64,000 nt of DNA from Epiperipatus broadwayi (GCA_028023455.1 JAQFVV010006354.1:1807615-1871614), one strand, 5' to 3'. Positions 27,240 through 40,990 are shown, counted from the stretch's first letter. The notes: generated by a model not told the origin, from the letters alone. Translations and numbers: made by a program.

Positions 27240-29095
27240 TGGGGAAAAAGAGAATCATACCTGAGGTAATATTCACCTGTACATGATTATAAATGATTCT
27301 CATGTTGGATAGTTATTTCTAACTCTACATAAAATTGTGTTTAAATCAATGGAAATCTGAGGAATTAGTTATTTATCCTCAAGTAAAAAATTATAAAATT
27401 TAATATCAAAGAGATAAGTGTGAAAGATTACTCTGAGAGATTAGCAGCTAACTATCTATTATATTCATAATTAACTATATATCACTATTATTATCAATAA
27501 AGTATAAGTAAGTACTAGTAATACTCATCCATCATCAACATGGATAATCAACAATTAAATATAGATCAACAGTAACTCTAGTAAATGGATTTGATTGGGG
27601 TCTACTCAAGAACAATCTAATTATTTAGCTTGGGGCAGATTATTGAAGCATTAATTTGGTTATAACAAATTACGTGCAAATTCATCTGGATATATAATAA
27701 TAAAAGCAATAATGCTGGTATATTAAAACATGCTGATCATTATCAATGCTTTGACTATTTAGATCATTAATGTACTGGTCAACTATAAATTTAAATTTTG
27801 ATAAAGTCTAAACTAAAATAAAATGTAGTGCATGAGCATCAAAACAGAACAGTGTCATATTGGAATGCCCCTGCACTAGAATATATATGGGCTCCTGATT
27901 CTACACAACTATTATGATTAAATTTATTTCAGAAAACAAGAACTTTGTAATTGTTACTACGAACAAGATGGAAATAAATAAATAGATTAGCTTATTATAA
28001 ATAACCTTAAGCACATCTTCAGCTTTTTTTACTTATAAATAACTATTTTTACTGGGGTCATCAAACAATTAATTTCTAGAAGATAAACTTTTATGAACTA
28101 AGGTCACACACAGACTGCATTTCATAAAACAGGAAATGGATAGAAAAACAATAGACTAAACAAGAATATTTTTTAAAACAATTATTTAATACTTAATTAT
28201 CAACAACAACAACAATAACAACAAAAATGTCATAATAGTATGACATTTTAAACATCCATTTACCAAAAAAATATATAGTTTGTTAAAATTTTATTAACAG
28301 ATCAGTTGATTTTAGTCATGGATTAATCCGAAATTAATTAGGTTTTTTGTTTAAAAACAATTAAAAGTTGTTAAACATTTTGAAAAATCAAAGATACTAA
28401 TTTTTGATTCTAACCAGACTCAAATTGAGAGTAAAATACTTAGATTTGTGACAGAGCATACATATATTTTTTTAAAAGCTATTTTACCATTTGTAAGACA
28501 AAATTGTCTTGATTCAAAATTTTTTTCACAATTTAAAATATTTTAACTTAGTGGCATTATTTAACATTGCAAATTTGTATAAACACACACAAAAAAAACT
28601 TATTACATTTATGAAACAACAAATAACTTTTTTAAATAAAGATGTAATGTGCACACTTAATTAAAAAATACATCTACCCATGACTTTAGTTTTTATGGAG
28701 TCTTTTCAAGTTAAAATTTCCAGTTTTTTTTCAATTGAGCTTATTTTTGAAAGCTTCTTCAACATGTGCATAGTTTATGTGTTTTCTTTGTGGTCTGTAG
28801 TAATTCCAGGTAAGCAGAAAATAGCAAATTTTGTCCATTGTTTTTTTTTTGATTTTTCAGGTGAGTCTGACACAGACAGAACATGTTCTTGGTTAAAGAC
28901 AACATTGCAGACAACATTACTTTTTTATCTACATTATTATTCCAGTAACGTTTGGTTAAATTGAGGAAGGTGCTGCATACTTTATAGCTAAATTTAGTGC
29001 ATGGATTTCATTGTAGAAATAAATTTTGGACTAAAACATAGTATTCCACAAGCATGATTAAAACTTATGCTATTCTATTCAATAGTTTGGTATCA
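27240..29095 (-). repeat. left LTR-like repeat of element D (3' LTR on the minus strand)
   Basis: Collinear with 32697-34560. Shared words include CATACCTGAGGT, TTTATCCTCAAGTAAAAA, GGGGCAGATTATTGAAGCAT, AACATGCTGATCAT and a closing CAATAG-TTGGTA. The plus-strand open frame at 28680 (94 codons) lies in the repeat and matches its counterpart at 34.1-34.3 kb only as DNA; not a gene. Confidence 0.75.
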
Positions 29096-30189
29096 GCCGG
29101 ATGAGCTTGGGTGCTCTCTCTCTTTAACAGCTAAGTTAGAAATAATTTCTATATTTTTTCAGCAATTGGGTTAATATTTGATTGCTCTCTCTTCAATAGC
29201 TAAGTTAGGAATACCCTCTCCAGACACTTGAAAATAGTCCCTTATTCACAACCCTTCACTATTTTTTTCTAAACCTTTCCCAGATCCCAATTACAATCTG
29301 TCTCTTAAATGCTAATATTCATGACAAACAATTAGATACAATTTTATAGATACTATTGTTCAGCCAATTTTCTTCTTAATCATAGATATTGAAAACATGT
29401 CAATAATTTAAATTAATATTATAAAAAAAATTGACATTTTTTTATAATTAAAAACTAAATCTTCTTGCAAAAACAACAACAAGATAACCAGTTAATTGGA
29501 TTGATTTGATGTTTCTTTTTCATTAAAGATTAAAAAACAACACTGATTAATAAAAAATAAAATTTACAAAGTAATCGAAATTTTATTTTGTTTTCCCATC
29601 ACTATTTTTTTTTTTAAATATTCTTAAATATATTTAATATTTGAGATGGAGATTTTACAAATATTGAGTAAAATAATGATACTTTTAAAAATAAGTCTAA
29701 AAAAATTAAATATGTCTGTTTTCCATTAATTACACATTTTTTATATTCATACCTGAGGAACTTGCTGCCAACTATCTAATTTTTTTTACTGCATCTATGC
29801 AACCAACTTTCTACCCACAGGGCACATTGAAAAAAATGACCAGAGAAATGTTTGGCTATGTGGAACACCTTGCTCTTTTACAGTATATGTCTTATAAGTT
29901 TTACACCCATGACACTATTTAGTGCCTGATAGAAAATTCAGTAATCTACTGATAGAAAGCCCAACTCATCTGAGGGACTTACTTTGAAAAAGTTTAAACA
30001 ATAGGTAGGTGCAGTGCAGAGATGTAACATTGGAGTATCATGAACATACTGCATCACTATGTTTATAAGAATAACACTATCCGCTATCAGCACTGAAGGC
30101 AACACTACAATACTTCCTAATAATTACTCCCAATTTCTTTAAAGTATCTTTTCTTTCCTCAGTTTCAATTTTATCATTTTGCTTTTTTT
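29096..30189. other. interior of element D, 3' side, unassigned
   Basis: No conserved frame. A word GCTCTCTC..TTTAACAGCTAAGTTAG occurs twice about 70 bp apart at about 29110 and 29180. Confidence 0.45.
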
Positions 30190-31560
30190 GTGTTCATGGT
30201 CAGAACTATAATTGCATTCTGCTTTGGGAGATTAAGGATCATGATCAGTTCTCTGATAACAACTCTCTGTGTTGTGAGATGATCTGGTTTGTCTATTTAT
30301 TTGGATTCTGTCAGGGGATGATGAATCATATTGCTGATGGGTACTTCCTTTCTGAATATTTGATCCATTTATGGTTCTTCTAATTATTTGGATTCTGGTA
30401 GAACTATGGATATTATCAATTGATCTTCTCTGCTTTCTCTTCTGCAGTGGCACTTCATAAGTAGTATATTGATTTTTCACTTCCCATATTGGATAGCATT
30501 CATATGTGGATTATCTGATTTAGTTGGAGGATTAACTCCTACCTTTCTTTTCACCATAATGCTATAAAATGCATTTAACAGTTCAGCCACCTGCTCAATT
30601 ATATGTTTATCAGTGCCAGTTAACATTCTTTAATTTTGTCCTGCAAAGCTATATTTTAATATTTTTATTATTTGTAATTCTGAGAGATCTGCAGTGAGTG
30701 CTCAGAATTTTACTACTTGCTTTCCTAAAAATGGAGAGTAAAGCTCATCAGGAAGATACACTTTGAAAATGGCTACAAGCTATTGCTAGAATTGCCTTTT
30801 CAGTAATGGCATTAATGCTAAAATATCTTTTCAGACTGTTGACAAATTCAGTGGGTATCTCAAAAATTCCATATTTATGGAACTGGATTTTAATTCCAGG
30901 CATTTGGTTTATATAATGGCTATCTATCTTCACTTCTCCTATCTATGTCCTTTCAATTTATTCTTTTTTAATGTAGACACATCTGTTTTGCCCTCATTTT
31001 GACCATCTTGTGTATGATCACCCTACAATATTTTTACGCTTTCTTTGTTTCTATCACCATCTTTAACTTGCAGTAATTTTATTTGATTAACCAGGTCCAC
31101 TATATGCTTTTGTACCAATTTCACGTTTTGTTGAATTTCATTACTCACAGATTCTATTGCCTCCTGCACTTGTCTAATTTTATTATCCATTATTTTACAT
31201 ATTTCATTTGCCATATCTTTACAGTTTTGATCAATTTTTTGTAGATATTTATTTTCATTTCTTTCAATACTTCTGTAATTTTTTTATTTTTTACACCTCT
31301 TTGTTGATTTTTTAAATTATCATCTTTTTTGTTGGTCTCTCTTTTAATTCTCTTCTTTTGTTTATTATCATCTTCTCTTTGTTGATCTCTGTTTTTATTC
31401 ACTTATTTTCTTAATTTATTATCATCATATCTTTGTTTGTCTTTAATTATATTTTTTAAACATGTATAATAACTGGGATAACATAAAAGCATCCTCTTTT
31501 CTCTGAATTTCTTTCATTGGTTGCTGATCATTTTCTTTTGTTCAGGTTCTTACATATTTT
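30190..31560 (-). pseudogene. decayed gag-like gene of element D
   Basis: Broken into short frames on the minus strand. In coding order these are: an S-QLL segment then a K/R/N/E-rich coiled coil (31402-31190), a further coiled coil (31214-31023), a non-repetitive segment (30933-30748), and a basic tail with YEVP, IIRR and a terminal RTDHDP (30480-30232). The order and the tail match the gag remnant of element B (16725-18058), where NEVPPWK, IIRR and RTDHDPQSP occur in the same sequence. It is longer in the middle than B's version. Several stops and frame changes show it is dead. No CCHC knuckle or pol motifs were seen. Confidence 0.65.
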
Positions 31561-32696
31561 TTTCATTTTTTTATTTTATTTATGTTTTTATTATAGACTT
31601 TTATTTTTCAAAATAAATTGTTTTGAATTATTTTTATACAGGAACAACAAATCTGAACTTTTTAAAAATAATTCATAAAATAAGCTTAACATTATCTTCA
31701 CTTACATGCATCCATATTTCACTTTATGTAATGGAACTACTATATTATTAATACCCCTAATCTGTCTATCCTTAAACCTTATTGTCTCAATACCTGGTTT
31801 AATTTCATTAATTTATTTCCCTGATATATTATCCACTTAAATCCTAATTGACAGAGTGGGACTGATTTCCATTTCTATTGTATTTTTGATATAAGTGCAT
31901 ATGCATGTATAAACACAAGTTCATGTCAAGAACCATTTATCAACACACTTCTTAGAGCTATGCTGAAAATCTGTAAGCAAAATAATGCCCAGTGACTTGT
32001 AAAATTGAGATAAATAAAAAATGCAGTAACTGGAACTATAAGTATACAATGCAGCATAAAATCCCAATGGTCTATCTAACTTTAGAAACAATAAAATATC
32101 ACAACCCTTGATATGGAATAAAAATGCAAAAACCTTTGCAAAGCACTGGTCTTTTGAGTCTTAGGGTTGGAAAATATAAACCATGCCTTGATTCCTTTCT
32201 TGGAGTCTTAGAGGCTAGAGATCATGGCAGGAATACTTAACTGGACCATGATAAAAAATAACAAAATATAAAAGTCTGGAAGTGGGTTGGAGCAAAACCT
32301 GAGAAAGAACACTCCATGAAACTGCATGAAAACATTGCATCCTTGAGTCACCAACAAAAACCTTCATCCATCATCAAAACTGATAGTCTATCTAAATAAA
32401 TTTCAACAATCAAAAACTCAATACAATTTTCAAAATCTTGGCTTGATTATCTATTCAACTTTTAATATGAGCTTCTTAAATAAATATTGATATTTTTATT
32501 TTGTAATTTAAAATTGAATTATAACAATCATTTTCTAATCTCTTGTCACATTTTATGGCAAAATGCTTAAATTAATTCTGGATCAAGACAAAAAAAATTG
32601 TTTTTCAGGTTTATTTCCAAGAATCCAGTTATGTGGTACAAACCATCAGACTCTGATCATCATTGATTATGTTGGGGTTGCCATTTCTAAGACTAT
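31561..32696. other. interior of element D, 5' leader side, unassigned
   Basis: About 1.1 kb between the gag remnant and the right LTR-like repeat. No coding frame was recognised; TGGCAACCCCAAC on the minus strand near the LTR is a possible PBS. Confidence 0.45.
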
Positions 32697-34560
32697 TGGG
32701 AAAACAAGGCTGTCATACCTGAGGTGATGGGCCACCAGTATGTGATCATTAATGACCCTCATTTGGGTAGCCATTTATAACTCTACATAAAATTGGGGTT
32801 TAAACCATCAGAGATCTGTGGAATTTATTGTTTATCCTCAAGTAAAAATCTTAAATTTATTATCAAAGAAATGAGCATGATAGATTACTCTGAAATATCA
32901 ATAGCTAATTATCTATTATAAGCATAATTAACCTTAAATCTCCATCATTATCAATAAATGTAAGTAAGTACTAGTAATACTCATCCATGATCATCATGAA
33001 TAGACAATAATTAATTATAAATCAACAGTCACCCTGGTTACTAGATTTGAACTCATTCTACTCTAAACCAGCCCATTTATTTAGCCTTGCCAGCTTGGGG
33101 CAGATTATTGAAGCATTAATTTGGATACACCAACTTAAGTGCTAATCCATGTGGATATAATAATAAAAACAGTAATGCTGGGATACAAAAACATGCTGAT
33201 CATCATCAAAGCTCTGGCCATTTAGTACATTAATGTACTGGCCAATTACAAATTTAAATTTTGAAAATAATATAACCTAAAATAAAACGCAGTGCATGAG
33301 CTTTAAAGAGTATTCTCTTTGTGCCAAACCAAGACAATGTCATACTGACATGCCCCTGTACTAAAATATATATTCCCTTTTTATATATAGCTGGTATGCA
33401 TGAATCTAGCCTAGGAAACAAGAACTCTGTAATTTATTATGGTGAGCAAGAGAGAAATAAATAAATTGATTAGCTTATTATAAATAACCTTAAGCAAATC
33501 ATGGGCTTCCCCTACTTATAAATAATTATTTGTATTGGGATCATTAAAAAAACTAAATCCTAGAGGATAAAGTGTCATGATATATGCTCACCCCTACACT
33601 ACACTTCATGAAACAGGAATTGGATAGAATAAAGAAATTCAGATTAAAAAGAATATTTTTTAAACAATTATTTAACATCTAATTAAAAACAACAAAAACA
33701 AAAATAGCATGATAGTATGATATTTAAAACATCCATTTCACCAAAAAATTATATACAGTTTGATAAAATTCTATTAACCAATCAGGTGAATTTAGTCATA
33801 GATTAATTCTAAATTAATTAGGTTCTTTGTTTAAAAATAACCAAGAGCTTATTAAACATTTTTAAAAAATCAATAACAATCTTAGATTCTACCCAGATGG
33901 CAAATTGAGAAGAAAAATCTTAACATTTATAGTAGATTATACAAATATTTTCTTTAAAGCTATTTTTCCATTTATAAGAGAAAATTGACTAGGTAAAAAT
34001 GTTTCACAATTTGAATTATATCAACTTAAAAGAAATTATTTAATGTTGCCAATTTATATATATACAAAAAACTTATATTTATGAAATAATAAACAATTTT
34101 TTATTAATAAAAATGTTAAGATGTGCAAATATAATAAAAATAATACCTCTAGCCATGGCTTTAGTCTTTATGGAGTCCTTTTGAGTTTTATTTCAACTGA
34201 GCTTCTTCTTAAAGTCTTGTTAGACATGTGCATAGATAAAATGTCCTTTTCCTGGTTTGTAGAAATTTCAGATAAACAAAAAATAGCCAATTTTGTCCAT
34301 TAGGTTTTCTTGATATTTTTGTTGAGAATGACCCACTCAGAACATGCTCTTTTTCGAGGCTAAATTGCAGGTTATTATAGGCTACCATCTTCCCTACATT
34401 TTTATTCCAATGAAAGTTGGTTACATAGATGAAGGTGATGCCTACATATTAGCTGAATATAACACATGGTTTTTATTGAACAAATCATTTTTAGGGCTAA
34501 ACTCATAGTATGCTAAAAGCTTCATTAAAACTTCTGCTATTCTACTCAATAGCTTGGTAA
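32697..34560 (-). repeat. right LTR-like repeat of element D (5' LTR on the minus strand)
   Basis: Diverged partner of 27240-29095, in the same order throughout. It starts at about TGGGAAAACAAGG and ends near CAATAGCTTGGTA. Confidence 0.75.
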
Positions 34561-35130
34561 TGAGGGTTAAAAGTTGGAGTTTTCTTTTTAAAACAATGAT
34601 TGAAAAATGTTTCACTTTTCTTTAATGATAATGTTTTATATTGATATAATATTTTATAGTAAGATAAAAATTAGTTAAATAATTTTATATATTTATCAAT
34701 GTTTACAATTAAGTTAATTTTAATATAATATTATATTTTAGATTTATAAATGCAATGATTGTATGCTTAGTTATAAAATTTTGTAGTGATGTCTTAAAAA
34801 ACTAGGATATCATATTGGGAATATGATAATACAATTTTATACCATTTGAGTAGCTTAGAGGGTAATAGTTATATTATGATATAATGGTAAATAAATAAAT
34901 AAATAAATATATATATATATATATATGATTATCAATTTGTTATATTGATGTATATTTCAGAATAGGACTGAATTATAGTGTTGTGTCAAGAAATGTTATA
35001 CCGTTAAGATAAATATAAATGCATAATGTGAATATAACAGTACAAAATGAGAAACAAAATAGATGAATAAAATAATTGATTAGATAATTCATGATCTCAA
35101 ACATAAATAAAAAAAATATTATGATGTTTT
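34561..35130. other. AT-rich DNA with a short AAAT/TA microsatellite
   Basis: AAAT units pass into TA at about 34888-34926. Nothing else was recognised. Confidence 0.55.
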
Positions 35131-35702
35131 GCTATAAGCATAAGTTATTAAAACAGGCAAAACTCATTATATGTATTTCCACTCACTGCAAGCTAGAGTA
35201 ACCAATGGATGACAAAAGGCATGTGCATAAAATTCCCATCTAGTGAACTCATCCAATATCCCCAGACTAATTTATGGCTTGTGGCCTTCATTACTGAGAA
35301 GCCTTGGAACTGATAGCACTGCACTTAGATCTCAGGATCTAATACAACCCTCCAGAAGTCACTTTTTATCCCCACTTAACTACAAAACGATGAGTCTTCC
35401 ATTGAAAATACTTTAATATTCTCAATCCAAGCTCATCAGCTTATATAGTCATATAGGTCTGAATTCAGTTCAGCACCCATACATTTGTGTGTCTTTGGTT
35501 CTTTTATAACCATAGTCACAACTATTCTAGGCTTCTCAATGACGAAGGCCGCAAGCCAGAAACTAGTCTGGGGATATTGGATGATTAGACACTAGATGGG
35601 GATTTTATGCACAAACCTTCTAGCATCCATTAATTACTTTAACTTGCAGTGAATGGCAATACATATAGTGAGTATTGCCTGCTTTAATAACAGTTATAAG
35701 CA
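35131..35702. mobile_element. 572-bp inverted-repeat element (MITE-like)
   Basis: The left arm 35131-35304 (from GCTATAAGCATAAG through GGCAAAACTCATTATATG to TTACTGAGAAGCCT) and the right arm 35529-35702 are reverse complements with modest divergence. They surround a unique core of about 220 bp. A short derivative of the same family is at 23997-24199. No transposase frame is present. The family is not named. Confidence 0.85.
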
Positions 35703-38700
35703 AACATAAAAAAATGATAATCATGTGATGTTTATTGGCTTAAGGCATAAGAGTCATTTGCTTTGTTCAATGACCTGTTATAAATCTAGATGCATAAAAA
35801 ATATAGGGAGATAAAATTATATTATTAGAAAAAAACAAGTTAACATATTTGGATGCTGAAAAATATACATGTAGCCAGATAAGTTGGGATGCCAGGATAT
35901 GTTCTATCATTCTGAAAAACTAATATTACATGAGCATTCAAATATTAGCCTTTTAAGCTAATTGTGCATACGCTTTGCGAGTGTTAATAATAAATGAATA
36001 ATTTCTCACCAATACAAGATATAGTATTTATGCAGGAATAAAAGGAATCCTCTTATTCCTATGACTCAAATGCTTATAAATGAGCAAATTTGAAGTACTG
36101 AAAAGTAAATCATGAGGATGGAAACATCACTTTAAATTACTATATACGATGTCTGAATAAATGAAGTGGGTGAAATTGTCTAGAATTTACTAAACGTCAT
36201 TCCAACTGAAACATATGCTATATAAAATAAATGCTTATTTAAATATTATATGAAGTCAGTTTGACCCCAACAATGCCCATACTATTGCTGTAGGATATTG
36301 AGAAGACATGCATCTGAATAATAATTATTGTATTTCATAAGAGCATTTTAAGCCAGAATTTATTATAGTAAAATCATTGAAGAAGTAATGGTTACCTAAA
36401 AATATAGCAATTAGTAAATCAATGTGAGTTGCCTCTTTTCCTATATTTTTTTATGGTAGTTGATTAAATTAGTTTCTTATACAAGGTTTTATTGATTATA
36501 TCAAAATATAGAGTAAGCAGCATGAATAAGCAAGTTATTAAGGAATTTATAGATTTCTTCTTATGGTTTGTCAAGATACTATAAAGAAAAGAAAGAGACC
36601 ATATGCAAAACAAATTTCATTAACTGTGATCAGAAATAAGAATAACCTATTGTGGGAAGGATAAATGAATTCATCAAGAATAAAAAACTTGAATAAAAGA
36701 AATTTGATAGGTATATAAGATGAGTGATAATATCTTATCTTGAAAGATTCTTGATTCAGCTATTTATTCAAAATATATTTTTGGTAGTGTATCAACAATA
36801 GAAAAGTATGAATGTTCTTTAGTAAACAATCATAATATAGTGGTGTAAGGATTTTTATAACTGAATTATTTTACATTGATCTAAATTTAATGAAACAATA
36901 ATAAAATATTTGACTAATAAAATATTATTGGAATAAAAGTGAAATTACACAAAGGTATGATGACATAAATGGTAAATCAACTGACAATGTGAGTAGAAAT
37001 ATTTATATTATTAAAATTTATCATTTAATTAAAAAATTTTGTCAATATGTAATTAATCAAAGGTAAATGTTATAAATATTTGTGTTAGAAATCTGTAATC
37101 ATAATTATTGTTATAAATATGTTGTTTGTTATAAATAAATCTGTGTTTTTAATTTAAACTCAACAAGTAGTGTTATGTCATTGTGAACCATGAATATCGC
37201 CAGGTCATACAGGAAAGGACATATTATAATGAGATCCTGATATAAAACATATATCTATTTTAATTTATAATTTGATTAGAGTAATATTCACCTGATATTT
37301 ATTTTATTCAATATTAAAGTACTGGAATAATAATCTGAAATTTAAATTTAAAGAGTTATTATGTTCAAAGCATTATGAAGAGTGATATGATATTTAAAAG
37401 TTACATGAATGTTTTTTCAGTTTATGTAAATTTCATAAACATAAAGATAAATAATATCGTAAGATTTATTAAAATGAGTAAATCCAAATTTTTCTATTAT
37501 TCAAGATATAAGAAATTAATAAAAATCAATTTTATGCTTGTTGTAAATGCTAAAAATAGTTAGTATTCAAAATTCAGTTATATAATATTAGAGTTTGGTA
37601 AATTATAAGGGTTCTGATTATCAGTTCATGATTATTCTGTTTAATTATAATTACCTATAAAAGTTTTCTAAGTTATTAATAAGTTTTATAAGTTATTAAT
37701 TTAAAATAAGTTAGTAAATTATTATCAGTTTTAATGTATTATTAAAGTTATACTAATTTTTAAATTGTTATTCTACTTGTTAAGTATAGATGAGAATGTA
37801 ATTAATCTTTAGGTAATTGGATTTCAACACAATCACACTTGCTATTCAATTGTCTAATTGTTGATTATAGTTATTTTGCTTACTTAAAGAATAATCATAA
37901 TCCCTGAAATATCAATAAGGTAACAATAATTTTTTTTTTTTTTAAATTTTTATATTTATAGTTTTTTATAAATACAAAAGAGAATATTAATTATTATTTT
38001 TCATAAATTATTATGTTAGTCATTGTGTATTGTAGGGATTTTTATAATTATTATAACTGGGTGATAGCTAGAGAATTTCTAAAATAGCAATATGTTTCTC
38101 AAAGTTAAAACCTAAGCATTTGTGACCGTTCCTATAGACTATATTATGTTAGTTGTATTAAATTAGGTAAGTCTGATTGCTGTATATCGTATATGATAGT
38201 CGTACTTACTATCCTCACTTACTATTCTCGTTTTCTCATCACCTTTTGGGTGGTCACTATATATCTAATATCACTGTTTAAATGTATCTAGATTTTTTTA
38301 CATTACCCTTTGCACATTGTATTGATAATGTGAAGGAAAAAGTAGAGTGAACATAAATATTTTCGATTATAATTAAGTAGTAATTAAACAGAAAGAATAA
38401 CTGCACATATTATTTGCTTGTATTTGAGCATATCTGAAAATACAAACTTTTTCTATACTTCACTGAATACTTATTATCATCACTGTTTTTATTATTTTAT
38501 TAAATAGTTTTAAATTATATGCAAAATAAATATAAATCATTGAATTAATTGTGATTTAGTGTAGTTGTACAATGATAGTCTAAAGAATACTTAACTTGAA
38601 TTTTTTTGTGGGTCAATGACATATGATTTTTCAACAATCAAACCATTTGCTTATTATATTTATATTAATAGAGAATGATAGTGATTATTACTATTATAAC

Positions 38701-40351
38701 TAATCACTGTATTTATATAAGTAATACTGTAGTTACTAATTTTGATTTACAATTATACTTAATAAGATTATAGTAAAATATGTGATATATAACAAATTTA
38801 TCATTTTAATTTCCAAATAATAATCGTTTTAAAAAGATCTATCTATATATAATTAACTTATCTTAAGGTTTTTTGGTTATTTTGATTATAATCTTTTTTT
38901 ATTAATAAAATCATTTAAGCCAGAATGTTGACCTCTTTATTGTTAAAAAATGATTTCGTAAATCCATCATATTTTTATCATTACAAAATGTATATACACA
39001 TAATATACTTGCCAGTTTTTTATCGTTTGTTAAGTGTTTAAATTTAAGAAAGATACCATTATGTTTTTTATTAAACATTTTTATTTTTAAATCGACTAAT
39101 TCTAAGCGGATATTAATGTCATTGTTTCTGGACTATTCTCGAAAGTCTAATACATTTCCAAAGAACGTTTATGTCATTTATGGCTTAAAAACTGTGATTT
39201 ACACTTTTTTTACATGAACTGAAGGCAATTAGATTTAGAGGTGTTTATTTCAACAAAATCGACCTTTTGATAAGATTAGCAGGTGCTAAATAGATATCAG
39301 TGACTGAGAGAATATTAAAAAATATTGTAAAGGATTTATATGCAATAATATTGAAAAAAAAAAAAAAGAATTACAGACTTGTCTAGACTGTATTTAAGAT
39401 TTAATTAGTCTCAAGTATAATAAAAAAATACATTAAATTTTTATTATATATATATCTTATTGATTAAATACATAAACACACGAGCACACACGTACGCATA
39501 TATATATTAATTACTTCACTAACTATTATACTAATTCGAGTAAAATGAAACTAGAAAAAATAAAAGTACGCTTTCATTGCTTAAAGAAAACAAACAATAC
39601 GTTCACATACACCACTAATGTTTCTTTAGTCTTTCTTTGCATATCATACAATGCTGTTTTTAATGTTTTTTTCTAAAAACCTTCTATCTTTTTTAAATTA
39701 TACGTCTCCATTGTTTTCCCAGTTATATTTTTTGAATGAACACAACTGAAAATGAACCTTTAAGAGTATTTATTTTACTAAATACTTTTCAATTTCAACA
39801 TAATTTTTCCACTATATTTTAAAGAGCATTCTTAAATAAAATATTAACGTAATTATGTTATCGTTAGTAAAGAAGTACATTAGACTACCACTTAATAAGT
39901 TTGATAAAAAGGTAGTTGTATAACCTAATTTATTTAAAATAGGCATATGACTATTACTGAATAATTTATATTGTGTCTTATTAAAAGATGCAACAACATA
40001 TCAGTGACTACTTTGTAATTTTAACTTCTAGATTTTCATTTTGCAAAATTCACCAAAACTATTTAAAATGATCTTCACATTCTTAAAATAATAATTATTA
40101 TAATAATTATTCAACCTAAGCTATTCTAAGTATTTGTTTAAAATGATATAATACACCGCTTTTCTACTTTAGAATATTTTAAACAATTTTATTAATTATC
40201 AGATACATTACATTTTTTAATATGTTAAATATCAGCTATATATACAGTTATGAATATAATTGTTACAAAACTGACAAGACAAAAATATATTAAAATTATA
40301 TGTTTTATAAAATCATGTTTTATGATTAAAATAGTTACATGATATAATTAT
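35703..40351. other. AT-rich DNA, no recognisable feature
   Basis: About 4.6 kb of AT-rich DNA. No open frame longer than about 62 codons, no inverted repeat, and no copy of other elements in the window. The small plus-strand frame at 37375-37563 is K/I/N/F-biased, as expected by chance at this composition. Confidence 0.5.
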
Positions 40352-40365
40352 AAAAATCACATAGG
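40352..40365. repeat. 14-bp target-site duplication, left of the Tx1/L1-like LINE
   Basis: AAAAATCACATAGG, repeated exactly at 46477-46490. Confidence 0.9.
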
Positions 40366-40600
40366 ACCTGACCTCTAGCGGCTCAACGGACCAGTCGTTG
40401 CTCAAATCAGATCACCTTTGAAACATTAAAATATTCACTTTCAATCTGGAATTTCGCCTTAAAATGATCTTAAACGGACTGTAAGTACTAATTTTATTAA
40501 TCCGCACGTTTACATTTGTTTTTTAAAAAATTTACGTTCACATTAAGCTTGATTTAAATCCCACATTGATTGAGTTGAATAACGTCATCTCCTAACGTTC

Positions 40601-40990
40601 ATGGCTGGCCTACAAGGCTCCAAGCCTTCAACAACTAACATGGAAGAGGGGGGTGAATTACTTCAAAAATCCATAGTGGATAGTCAGGGGAAAAAAATAT
40701 ATAAACACTTAAATTTCCCAATTACAAAGCAAAACAAATCAGATAATTTATCAAAAACAAAATGTTGTGTTTCTAAAATAAACACCAGCGCATTGAACGA
40801 TAAAACGTTAAAACTTGGCAAAGAAACACGAAGGGAAAACGACAATGATAAGTTTCCTCATACCAAAGAGAAAACATTTAAAACAGAACGAAACCCTTTG
40901 CAAAACCCTTCTGATGGAGAATTAACTCCTCACCACATTGTAAAATCAACTTTAAATGAAAAACAAAAAATTTTTTTTAGCCAAACATAA
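40601..40990 (+). CDS. LINE ORF1, N-terminal part up to a frameshift
   Basis: ATG at 40601, the first after the 5' UTR, opens a hydrophilic, low-complexity N-terminus rich in K, N, S and T. The frame leaves the rest of ORF1 at an A6T8 run (40965-40978) and ends at 40988-40990. The downstream frame (from about 40956) overlaps it by 35 bp. A one-base length change in the run is the simplest cause; assembly or read error, or programmed slippage, are possible. The whole ORF1 product would be about 790 residues, long for ORF1 but compatible with Tx1-like elements. Confidence 0.7.
   Translation: MAGLQGSKPSTTNMEEGGELLQKSIVDSQGKKIYKHLNFPITKQNKSDNLSKTKCCVSKINTSALNDKTLKLGKETRRENDNDKFPHTKEKTFKTERNPLQNPSDGELTPHHIVKSTLNEKQKIFFSQT

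Larger units (their letters stand above)
27240..34560 (-). mobile_element. old LTR retroelement D, reversed, related to element B in its gag
   Basis: Two collinear but strongly diverged direct repeats, about 27240-29095 and 32697-34560, bracket a 3.6-kb interior. That interior carries, on the minus strand, a remnant homologous to the gag of element B. Read on the minus strand the right copy is the 5' LTR, and just inside it TGGCAACCCCAAC (reverse complement of 32671-32683) could be an eroded primer-binding site. LTR ends and target-site duplication are no longer clear, so borders are approximate. The many substitutions and indels between the LTRs mean the insertion is far older than A or B. 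Confidence 0.72.

Noticed and set aside
28680-28964. 94-codon frame, with a partial relative at 34121
   Set aside because: It lies in the LTR-like repeats of element D; the two copies are not conserved as protein and are shifted by indels.
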